Shown: positions 1-6,636 of the stretch, piece after piece | Numbering within the stretch: the first letter of the stretch is position 1 | How the letters are laid out: the number at the start of each line of letters is the position of its first letter | Source: an uncultured bacterium | GTDB lineage: Bacteria > Bacillota > Clostridia > Lachnospirales > Lachnospiraceae | NCBI GenBank assembly: GCA_946543095.1 | Contig: CAMNLO010000029.1 | Location: 1 to 10,661, forward strand | DNA length: 10,661 nt | Direction of reading: 5' to 3' | Program-made: the position numbers and the translations under genes | The notes under the pieces: model-generated | What the model saw: only the letters and a program-made list of their open reading frames with translations | Told to the model about the DNA's origin: nothing | Database searches by the model: none

Positions 1-784
1 CTTCCTCCGAGATGTCCAGGCCCTCCACCCGGTCCGCACCGTTTAAAGCAGCGTTCAAGGCAAAGGTTCCCTGATTCGTGAAGCAGTCCAGGACCCTCCG
101 GATGCCGGCTCTTTTCACCAGCTCTCCCACGGCTTTCCTGTTGTATTTCTGATCCAGGAAAAATCCGGTCTTCTGACCCTTTTCCACATCGATCTCATAG
201 CGGATGCCGTTTTCCCGGATGACAAAGCGGGGAGAAAAGTCCCCCTCCAGCACCCCCTTGTACAGGGGCATGCCTTCCTTCTTTCTCACCTCCGCATCCG
301 ACCGCTCATAGATCCCCCGGATCCTGACGCCATCCTCCAAAAGCACCTCTTTTAACAGCGCAAGGATCATGGGCTTTAGCCTCTCGATCCCCAAAGCCAG
401 GGACTGGACCACCAGGATCTCCCCGTATTTGTCCACCACAAGTCCCGGCAGATGATCCGCCTCCCCGAAGATCAGGCGGCAGCACTCCGTATCCACCACC
501 GCCTTTCTGTATTCCCAGGCAGTTTTCACCCGGTCACGAAAGAAAGCCTCATCCGGAGGCTCCTTTCTGTATCGCGCAAGCATCCGGATCCGGATGGAGG
601 AATGCTCATTATAAAAGCCATAGCCCAGAAAGAAACCGTCAAAATCAAGCACGGAAATGATCCCGCCGTTTTCGATGTTTCCTTCTCTGCGGGAGACCTC
701 ATTATCGAAGATCCACTGCCCCCCGGCCTTTAAGAGCCTGCCCTCTCCTTTTTTCAGAGAAACGCTTCCCCGGGGTTCAAACAT
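1..784 (-). CDS. RlmI-type class I SAM-dependent 23S rRNA methyltransferase (3' end outside window)
   Basis: The visible 261 residues read from an ATG at 784-782 to the window edge without a stop. The family (COG1092, RlmI/RlmO-like) uses S-adenosylmethionine to methylate a cytosine of 23S rRNA in the cytoplasm. The N-terminus (about residues 8-75) looks like a PUA RNA-binding domain, with GGQWIFDNEV at 21-30. The middle (about 95-190) is the EEHEE-like linker region of this family. KGQKTGFFLDQKYNR (202-216) is a strong family signature, and VLDCFTNQGTFALNAA (231-246) is the SAM-binding motif I, followed by an acidic motif II around Asp257. Members are usually near 390-400 residues, so about a third, including the expected catalytic Cys motifs, is missing from view. 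The start codon shares one base with the glgA stop (TAATG), which implies translational coupling. The exact target base cannot be told from sequence; the family is clear. Confidence 0.9.
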   Translation of the reverse strand, partial: MFEPRGSVSLKKGEGRLLKAGGQWIFDNEVSRREGNIENGGIISVLDFDGFFLGYGFYNEHSSIRIRMLARYRKEPPDEAFFRDRVKTAWEYRKAVVDTECCRLIFGEADHLPGLVVDKYGEILVVQSLALGIERLKPMILALLKEVLLEDGVRIRGIYERSDAEVRKKEGMPLYKGVLEGDFSPRFVIRENGIRYEIDVEKGQKTGFFLDQKYNRKAVGELVKRAGIRRVLDCFTNQGTFALNAALNGADRVEGLDISEE

Positions 785-2235
785 TACCACCCCAGAAGCC
801 AGTCGTACATGGACTGGTATTTTTCCGCGGAAACAGCCCAGGAGTAATCCGCCATCATGGCATTGTCCACCAGCTTGTTCCAGGCTCTCTTGTTGTCATA
901 GTAGACCTGCTCCGCATAGCGGATGGTGGCCAGCATTTCGTGGGCATTATAGTTCACAAAGGAAAAGCCCGTTCCGGTCCCCTCATATTCGTTGTAGGGG
1001 ATCACCGTGTCCTTTAAGCCCCCGGTCTCCCGGACGATGGGCAGCGTCCCGTAATGCAGGCTCATAAGCTGGGACAGGCCGCAGGGCTCAAAGAGGGAGG
1101 GCATCAGGAAGGCATCCGATGCCGCATAGATCTTATGGGACAGCTCCTCGGAATAATAGATATTGGCGGAGATCTTTCCGTGGAATTTCCAGTCGAAGTG
1201 CCGGAACATGTTCTCGTAGCGTTCCTCGCCGGTTCCCAATACCACCACCTGGACCGCGTCCACGGAGAGCAGCTCGTCCATGATGTAGGCGATGAGGTCG
1301 AAGCCCTTCTGGTCCGTTAACCTGGAGACGATGCCGATCATCATGACCTTGTCGCTCTCCTCCAGTCCCAGCTCCTTCTGCAGGGCTTTCTTGTTCTTGA
1401 CCTTCTCCTTGCGGAAATTGTCCACATTGTATTTTTTGAAAATGTATTTATCCGTTTTGGGGTTGAAATCCGTGTAGTCGATGCCGTTCACGATGCCGCG
1501 AAGGTCGTTCGCCCTTGCCTGCAGCAGCTCGTGGAGCCCCTCCCCGTAGAAGGGCATCTTGATCTCCTCCGCGTAGGTCTCGGAAACAGTGGTAATGGCG
1601 TCCGCAAACACAATGCCGCCCTTTAAGAGATTGGCATCCTTGTAGTATTCCAGCTTGTCCGGGGTAAAATACCAGTCCGGAAGCCCCGTAATGTCCCTGA
1701 CGGATTTCACGTCCCATTTTCCCTGGAACTTCAGGTTGTGGATGGTCATTACAGATTTAATGCCGCGGTAGAATTCGTTCTGCTGGAAACGTTCATGGAG
1801 ATACACCGGCACAAGCCCGGTCTGCCAGTCGTGGCAGTGGATGATGTCCGGCTTGAAGCCCAGCTCCGGCAGCACGGAGAGCACCGCCTTGGAGAAAAAG
1901 GCGAACTTCGTGATCTCATAGATCGTGTCATTCGAATAGGGGGAGGGACCGCCGAAGAACATTTCGTTATCCACGAAATAGTATTTGATCCCCTCTTCCT
2001 CTGCCTCCAGAACACCCACGTATTCGTTCTTCCAGTGGAAATCCATATAGAAATTGAATTTGAATTTCAGCTTGTCCTTCATCTCCTGCTTCATGCAGGT
2101 GTATTTGGGCAGGATGACTCTCACATCAAAGTACCGCTTGTCCAAAGCCTTCGGTAGGGATCCGATCACATCCGCAAGTCCCCCCGTTTTGATAAAAGGC
2201 ACCCCTTCCGACGCTGCAAACAAGATCCTTTTCAT
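784..2235 (-). CDS. glgA: Glycogen synthase (ADP-glucose type, GT5)
   Basis: This protein elongates alpha-1,4-glucan chains by transferring glucose from ADP-glucose, in the cytoplasm. Its 483 residues are the usual length for bacterial GlgA. The N-terminal Rossmann domain starts MKRILFAASE and carries the ADP-glucose-binding KTGGLADV motif (Lys16, Gly18-Gly19). HCHDWQTG is at 133-140. The C-terminal domain begins near SRLTDQKG (304-311), and the nucleotide-sugar region FEPCGLSQL (382-390), with the conserved Glu383, is followed by ETGGLKDTV (403-411). The ATG overlaps the recN stop by four bases (ATGA) and has an excellent ribosome binding site six bases upstream. No glgB, glgC, glgD or glgP is adjacent, which is unusual: glycogen genes are generally clustered. 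Being last but one in a repair and RNA-modification operon suggests co-transcription rather than shared function. Function assignment is secure; its physiological partners must be encoded elsewhere. Confidence 0.96.
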   Translation of the reverse strand: MKRILFAASEGVPFIKTGGLADVIGSLPKALDKRYFDVRVILPKYTCMKQEMKDKLKFKFNFYMDFHWKNEYVGVLEAEEEGIKYYFVDNEMFFGGPSPYSNDTIYEITKFAFFSKAVLSVLPELGFKPDIIHCHDWQTGLVPVYLHERFQQNEFYRGIKSVMTIHNLKFQGKWDVKSVRDITGLPDWYFTPDKLEYYKDANLLKGGIVFADAITTVSETYAEEIKMPFYGEGLHELLQARANDLRGIVNGIDYTDFNPKTDKYIFKKYNVDNFRKEKVKNKKALQKELGLEESDKVMMIGIVSRLTDQKGFDLIAYIMDELLSVDAVQVVVLGTGEERYENMFRHFDWKFHGKISANIYYSEELSHKIYAASDAFLMPSLFEPCGLSQLMSLHYGTLPIVRETGGLKDTVIPYNEYEGTGTGFSFVNYNAHEMLATIRYAEQVYYDNKRAWNKLVDNAMMADYSWAVSAEKYQSMYDWLLGW

Positions 2236-3932
2236 GATGATCTCCTTCCTGTGGCTTTTTTCTTAAACTCCGATGCTTCCGTCAGCATTTCCTCAGCGCT
2301 TCTCAACGCGGAATCCGTCCGTTTCTCCCCTCCGAACATCCGGGAAAGCTCCCCGGGGCGTTCCGTGTCGCTCAGTGTACGGATCCCGGTCCGGGTACTG
2401 TTTTTCTCCGCTTCCTTTTCCACGTAAAAATGCCTGTCCCCCATGGCCGCGATCTGGGGCAGATGAGTGATGCACAGGATCTGCCGCTTGCCGGACAGCT
2501 CTCCCATCCGCTCTGCCACCTTCCAGGCGGTCTGTCCGCTGATGCCTGTGTCGATCTCGTCAAAGATCAGCGTGGGGATATCGTCCTTATCCGCAAAAAC
2601 CGATTTTAATCCCAGCATGATCCGGGAGATCTCGCCGCCGCTGGCCACCTCCGACAGGGGCTTTAAGCTTTCCCCGGGATTGACGCAGATGAGAAAATCC
2701 ACCTTGTCCGCGCCATTCTCCCCCATTTCCTCCGGATCGTAATCCACTGCGATCTCCAGTCTGACATCCAGGAAGTTCAGGGCTCTTAAGGTCTCCGTTA
2801 GCTTCGGCACAAGCTCCTTTGCCGCCTGTTTCCTGGCCTTTGAGACCGCAGCTCCTATTTTCCCTATTTGTTTATCGAGCAAAGAAAGCTGGTCCTTTAG
2901 CCCTTCCACATATCCGTCATAATCTTCCAGCTTTCCGATCAGCTCCAGACTGTGTTCCAAATACTCCTGCAGGGCCCTGAAACTTCCCCCGTATTTTGCC
3001 GTCAGCTCCTGCACCAGGGAAAGCCTTTCGGAAACAGAAGCAAACTCCTCCTCCGAAAAGTCGGCATCGGAAAGATAGTCTGACAGCCCCCGCTTTGCTT
3101 CGGCGATCTGCTCCTCCGCAGAGGACAGCTCGGTCCTGTACTCCGAAAGGGCATCGTCGTATTCTTCCGCCTGGGACAGCTGTCCCTCTGCCCTGGAAAG
3201 AGAATCCAGCACTCCGCCCTCCGCTTCCAAAAGCTCCATGGCCAGGGCCACATTCTCCCGGATCTTCTTTCCGTGCTCCATCCTCCTAAACTGGGCGGTG
3301 AGTTCTTCTTCCTCTCCCTCTTTGATCTCCGCCTTCAGGATCTCCTCCGTGGAAAACCGAGCATAATCCAGCTCCCGCTTCAGCTTCCCATCCTGCCCCT
3401 CGGCATCGGAAAGCTCTTTGGAAAGCCTCCGCTTTTCCGGCAGAAGCTGCTTTAATTCCTGAAGCTTTTCCATAAGCTCCTCCCCGGCGTAGGAATCCAG
3501 AAGCTCCCGGAGCTTTTCTTTTCTCAGGAGCGAGGTGTGCTCCCTCTGGCCGTGGATATCGATGAGGAGATCCGCCAGCGCCTTCAGCTGTTTCTGGTTC
3601 ACCACCTCGCCGTTGGCCCGGCTGATGCTCTTGCCCGGAGTGATCCTCCTTGAAAGTAAAAGATAATCCTCCTCCAGCGGAATGTCAAATTCCCGGCAGA
3701 GCTCCCTCTGGTTTTCCCGATCCAGCGTAAAGCCCAGCTCGATCTGGGCGTACTCCGCCCCCCTGCGGATCACATCCTTATCCGCCTTTGCGCCAAGGGC
3801 TAGCAGGATGGAGCCGATGAGCACGGACTTTCCCGCTCCCGTCTCTCCCGTCAGCACATTCATTCCCGGATCAAAGGAAATCTCCTCCTCCTCGATCAGG
3901 GTCAGATTTTTCACATGAAGACTGTCCAGCAT
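2232..3932 (-). CDS. recN: DNA repair protein RecN (SMC-like ATPase)
   Basis: RecN is an SMC-like ATPase that acts early in recombinational repair of double-strand breaks, on the nucleoid. The 566-residue length fits the family. The N-terminal head has Walker A GETGAGKS (29-36). Long charged, Glu/Lys/Leu-rich helical stretches (about 135-380) form the coiled-coil arms. The C-terminal head has the ABC signature SGGEISR (431-437), Walker B TLIFDEID (454-461) with GISG after it, and the switch His490 in ITHLPQIAA. The ATG is nine bases after the nadK stop. No good Shine-Dalgarno sequence is visible before it (the preceding bases are TAGTAAGAT), so expression may depend on coupling to nadK. The start is still convincing because MLDSLHVKNLTLIEE aligns with typical RecN N-termini. 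The stop overlaps glgA. No LexA-type operator is apparent upstream, as expected inside an operon. Confidence 0.97.
   Translation of the reverse strand: MLDSLHVKNLTLIEEEEISFDPGMNVLTGETGAGKSVLIGSILLALGAKADKDVIRRGAEYAQIELGFTLDRENQRELCREFDIPLEEDYLLLSRRITPGKSISRANGEVVNQKQLKALADLLIDIHGQREHTSLLRKEKLRELLDSYAGEELMEKLQELKQLLPEKRRLSKELSDAEGQDGKLKRELDYARFSTEEILKAEIKEGEEEELTAQFRRMEHGKKIRENVALAMELLEAEGGVLDSLSRAEGQLSQAEEYDDALSEYRTELSSAEEQIAEAKRGLSDYLSDADFSEEEFASVSERLSLVQELTAKYGGSFRALQEYLEHSLELIGKLEDYDGYVEGLKDQLSLLDKQIGKIGAAVSKARKQAAKELVPKLTETLRALNFLDVRLEIAVDYDPEEMGENGADKVDFLICVNPGESLKPLSEVASGGEISRIMLGLKSVFADKDDIPTLIFDEIDTGISGQTAWKVAERMGELSGKRQILCITHLPQIAAMGDRHFYVEKEAEKNSTRTGIRTLSDTERPGELSRMFGGEKRTDSALRSAEEMLTEASEFKKKATGRRSS
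2242..2247 (-). promoter_or_regulatory. Strong ribosome binding site of glgA
   Basis: AAGGAG lies inside the last codons of recN, six bases before the glgA ATG. It is one of the best Shine-Dalgarno matches in the window and fixes the glgA start. It may let glgA be translated strongly despite its distal place in the operon. Confidence 0.8.
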
Positions 3933-3941
3933 ATCTTACTA

Positions 3942-4751
3942 TCAACTCAACTTCCTGTTCAGTATTTCCAGAAAACTCGTATCCTTCAGCCGGATGATCC
4001 GGGTCACCTTCCTGGACTGCCTGACCACCAGCCTTCTTTCCTTTGTCAGAAGCTCCCTGCTGCCCCCGTCAAAATACACCTCCGCATCCCCATAGCTGCT
4101 TTTTTCCAGGGAAATGCTCAGCACATCCTCCGGTGCCAGGACGATGCTCCTGGTATTCAAGGCGTGGGAGGAAATGGAGGTCAGGAGCACCAGTCTCGCA
4201 TTGGGTTCGATGATGGGCCCTCCGGCGGACATATTATAGCCTGTGGAGCCGGTGGGGGTGGAAACAATCAGCCCGTCCCCGTGAAAGGCCGCCAGGGCTT
4301 CGCCATTGACGCTGACCTCGTAGTGCATGATCCGAAGGAGGCCGGAACGGGTGGTCACGATATCGTTTAAGGCCCGCTCCCCCATAACCTTCTTCTCTCC
4401 CTCCATCAGCTTCCCGTAGAGCATCATCCGCTCCTCGATCCTGTAGCTGCCGGAGAGAAGCCTCTGGAGGGCGGGGATCAGCTCCTCTTTGGACACCTCC
4501 GCCAGAAACCCCAGAGTTCCCAGGTTCACCCCCAGCAGGGGGACTCCCGGATCCACCACATCCCTGGAGGCCTGGAGCAGGGTCCCGTCGCCTCCCAGCA
4601 CCAGCACCGCGTCCAGGTCTTCGGGGAGAGGGCTTCCCTCCTCCTGCCGGAAGCTCACCCGGGCACCGTTTTTCCGTAAGAAATCCGCGGCCTTTTTTGT
4701 GACCGTGTTTCTTTTATCCTTGCTCCTGTTTGTGAAGATCAAAAAATGCAT
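3942..4751 (-). CDS. nadK: NAD kinase
   Basis: NAD kinase phosphorylates NAD at the 2' position of the adenosine ribose to make NADP, using ATP or polyphosphate; it is cytoplasmic and usually essential. The 269-residue length is normal. The GGDG motif is at 53-56 (VLGGDGTLL), the NE/D motif appears as ALND (127-130), and the glycine-rich NAD-binding segment GDGLIVSTPTGSTGY is at 158-172, followed by SAGGPI. The N-terminus MHFLIFTNRSKD resembles clostridial NAD kinases, which supports the ATG at 4751 even though this places the first 38 bases inside the end of tlyA. The purine-rich GGACGAGG three bases before the start is a weak, close ribosome binding site. The gene ends with three consecutive in-frame stop codons (TGA TAG TAA). 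In many clostridia argR follows nadK; here recN follows directly. Confidence 0.96.
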   Translation of the reverse strand: MHFLIFTNRSKDKRNTVTKKAADFLRKNGARVSFRQEEGSPLPEDLDAVLVLGGDGTLLQASRDVVDPGVPLLGVNLGTLGFLAEVSKEELIPALQRLLSGSYRIEERMMLYGKLMEGEKKVMGERALNDIVTTRSGLLRIMHYEVSVNGEALAAFHGDGLIVSTPTGSTGYNMSAGGPIIEPNARLVLLTSISSHALNTRSIVLAPEDVLSISLEKSSYGDAEVYFDGGSRELLTKERRLVVRQSRKVTRIIRLKDTSFLEILNRKLS

Positions 4752-5535
4752 GGGCCTCGTCCACCGTTCTCATGGGATCCACTGATTGCTCATCCTGCTT
4801 CCGGGGATCCTTCCCTAAATACAACAGATATTCTATATTTCCCTTGGGCCCCTGGATCGGGGAAAAGGACAGTCCCCGGATCCTGAAGCCCAGCGCCTCT
4901 GCAAAGCCGCAGATCCTTTCGATGACCTCTTTATGGACCGCTTTCTCACGGACCACCCCGTTTTTTCCCACCTTCTCCCTGCCTGCTTCAAACTGGGGCT
5001 TGATCAGACACACCATTTCCCCGTCATCCGCAAGGCAGCGGTATGCTCCCGGCAGGATCTTCTCCAGAGAGATAAAGCTCACATCCGCCGAGGCGAAATC
5101 AAAAAGCTCCGGAAAATCCTCCGGGCCGGAATAGCGGAAATTCGTGCGCTCCATGCTGACCACCCGCTGGTTGGTCCTGAGGGAATAATCCAGCTGCCCG
5201 TAGCCCGTGTCCACGGCATAGACCTTCCCTGCCCCGTTTTGCAGCATGCAGTCCGTAAAGCCTCCGGTGGAGGCGCCGATATCCAGGCAGAGTTTATCGG
5301 AAAGCTCCAGGGAAAACTCCCGCACCGCCTTTTCAAGCTTGAAACCACCCCTGCTGACATAGGGGATCACGCTGCCTCGAAGCTCCAGCTTTGCTTCCTC
5401 CGGTGCGGCAAAGCCCGCCTTATCCTGACGGACTCCGTCCACATATACTTCCCCCGCCATGATATGGGCCTTGGCCTTTTCCCTGGAGGCGCAGAGCCCC
5501 TGTTCCACAAGCAGGATATCCAGGCGTTTTTTCAA
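4714..5535 (-). CDS. tlyA: TlyA-family rRNA 2'-O-methyltransferase (S4 plus FtsJ-like domains)
   Basis: TlyA-family enzymes add a 2'-O-methyl group to rRNA cytidines; in mycobacteria and Campylobacter the targets are 23S C1920 and, for the longer type, 16S C1409. They are often labelled hemolysin A or YqxC. The 273 residues comprise an N-terminal S4 RNA-binding domain (about 3-62; KKRLDILLVEQGL) and an FtsJ-like Rossmann methyltransferase beginning at SRGGFKLEKA (61-70). LDIGASTGGFTD (84-95) is the SAM-binding motif. Lys66, Asp151, Lys179 and Glu183 are plausible members of the K-D-K-E catalytic tetrad. The start is TTG at 5535-5533, overlapping the ispA TGA by four bases (TTGA). The residues after it match TlyA N-termini, and no ATG or GTG lies close upstream in frame. 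A good Shine-Dalgarno sequence is not seen, so coupling to ispA is likely. The target nucleotide is inferred from relatives. Confidence 0.94.
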   Translation of the reverse strand: MKKRLDILLVEQGLCASREKAKAHIMAGEVYVDGVRQDKAGFAAPEEAKLELRGSVIPYVSRGGFKLEKAVREFSLELSDKLCLDIGASTGGFTDCMLQNGAGKVYAVDTGYGQLDYSLRTNQRVVSMERTNFRYSGPEDFPELFDFASADVSFISLEKILPGAYRCLADDGEMVCLIKPQFEAGREKVGKNGVVREKAVHKEVIERICGFAEALGFRIRGLSFSPIQGPKGNIEYLLYLGKDPRKQDEQSVDPMRTVDEAHAFFDLHKQEQG

Positions 5536-6428
5536 TGTCTTCTGCCGATGAGATGCCTCACCAGCTCCTCCAGAAATTCATTTCTTGCGGGAAAGCCCTG
5601 CAAAAGCCTGATCGCCCGCTCCAGCATGGCCTCCGCGTCCTCCTTCGATTTCTCCGGACCGAAGAGGGTCACATAGGTATTCTTTCCGTTCCGTTCATCG
5701 GAGCCGATGGGCTTCCCCAACTCCTCCTCCGTCCCAGTCATATCCAGAATGTCATCCTGGATCTGGAAGGCAAGGCCGATATTCCTGCCAGCTTCCTCCA
5801 GACAAAGCACCGACTCCTCATCCGCTCCCGCCAGGATCCCGCCGATCATCAAAGAGGCTTCGATCAGGGCCGCCGTCTTGTTTGCGTGAATAAAGAACAG
5901 CTCTTCCTTATCCACGGCTCTTCCCTCGGCTTCCACATCCAGAACCTGGCCCCCCAGCATCCCGTAGACCCCGGATTTCCCAAAAAGGACCTGCTCTGCC
6001 CTGGCGCAGTTTACAAGCTCCGAATGATCCCTGCAAAGAAGGAAGGCGCCGGAGGCAGTCTCCGCCGCATAATTCAAAAGCCCGTCTCCCGCCAGGATCC
6101 CCATGGCATGTCCGAACTGCTTCCAGGTACTTGGTCTGCCTCTCCGCAATTCGTCATTGTCCAGAGCGGGCAGATCGTCATGGATCAGGGAATAGGTGTG
6201 GATGCATTCCAGGGCAAACTGGAAATGGGGCAGCATGGGGGCATTTCCCTGAAACAGCCCATGGGCCTCCCCCATAAACAGTGGTCTCAGCCGCTTTCCT
6301 CCTGCCAGAACGGCATAGTTCATGGCGGAGATGACCGTTTTCTGAAATCCCTCCTCTTTGGGAAGCAGGGCCCTGATCTGTTCTTCTATCGCCTCAGTCT
6401 TTGTCTTCAGCAAGCTCTGAAAATCCAT
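5532..6428 (-). CDS. ispA: Farnesyl diphosphate synthase (geranyltranstransferase)
   Basis: This short-chain trans-prenyltransferase condenses isopentenyl diphosphate with allylic diphosphates to make farnesyl diphosphate, the precursor of undecaprenyl phosphate and other isoprenoids. The 298 residues match bacterial IspA. The first aspartate-rich motif DDLPALDND is at 84-92, with the DDxxxxD spacing typical of bacterial enzymes. The second, DDILD, is at 225-229 within FQIQDDILD. GGKRLRP (43-49) binds the diphosphate. The fifth residue before the first motif is Tyr79, as in E. coli IspA, which favours farnesyl rather than longer products; this is inference. The ATG lies inside the end of xseB (35-base overlap) and has AAGGGAG six bases upstream. 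In Bacillus and many clostridia dxs follows ispA; here tlyA follows at once, with a four-base overlap. Confidence 0.96.
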   Translation of the reverse strand: MDFQSLLKTKTEAIEEQIRALLPKEEGFQKTVISAMNYAVLAGGKRLRPLFMGEAHGLFQGNAPMLPHFQFALECIHTYSLIHDDLPALDNDELRRGRPSTWKQFGHAMGILAGDGLLNYAAETASGAFLLCRDHSELVNCARAEQVLFGKSGVYGMLGGQVLDVEAEGRAVDKEELFFIHANKTAALIEASLMIGGILAGADEESVLCLEEAGRNIGLAFQIQDDILDMTGTEEELGKPIGSDERNGKNTYVTLFGPEKSKEDAEAMLERAIRLLQGFPARNEFLEELVRHLIGRRH

Positions 6429-6636
6429 CCAGCTCTCCCTTCCCGCTCAGCACAAGGACCTGCTTTTCCACCCGGTCGATCCTTTCGTTGGCTGCCTTCA
6501 CAAGGCGGACGCCCTGTTCATATGCCTGAAAGCTTTCCTCCAGGGAAAGCTCCTCCCTGTCCAGCTTTTCCAGCGTCGCTTCCAGCTGTTCGAAGATCTC
6601 TTCCAGCTTCAGCTCTTTTTCCCGTCTTTCGGCCAT
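6394..6636 (-). CDS. xseB: Exodeoxyribonuclease VII small subunit
   Basis: XseB is the small subunit of exonuclease VII and binds XseA; the complex degrades single-stranded DNA to oligonucleotides. The 80 residues match the usual 70-80. The family pattern is clear: LEEIFEQLEATLEKLD (11-26), then ELSLEESFQAYEQGVRLVK (29-47), predicted to form two helices in a coiled-coil hairpin, and a short acidic tail. The ATG overlaps the end of xseA by 28 bases and is preceded at ten bases by GGAGG, so this start is well supported. The distal end overlaps ispA by 35 bases; that part encodes only the variable acidic tail. Position directly after xseA is the norm and supports stoichiometric production. Confidence 0.95.
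   Translation of the reverse strand: MAERREKELKLEEIFEQLEATLEKLDREELSLEESFQAYEQGVRLVKAANERIDRVEKQVLVLSGKGELDGFSELAEDKD
6435..6441 (-). promoter_or_regulatory. Ribosome binding site of ispA
   Basis: AAGGGAG lies within the xseB reading frame, six bases before the ispA ATG. It supports the ATG at 6428 as the true start and therefore the 35-base overlap with xseB. Confidence 0.65.

Noticed and set aside
452..1067. Plus-strand frames across the RlmI-like gene and the end of glgA
   Set aside because: The minus-strand frame from 784 to the window edge encodes a clear PUA plus SAM-methyltransferase protein; the plus-strand frames are shadows.
4933..5676. Plus-strand open frame of 247 codons opposite tlyA and ispA
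   Set aside because: Antisense to two conserved genes and spanning their junction; no motif or ribosome binding site supports it.
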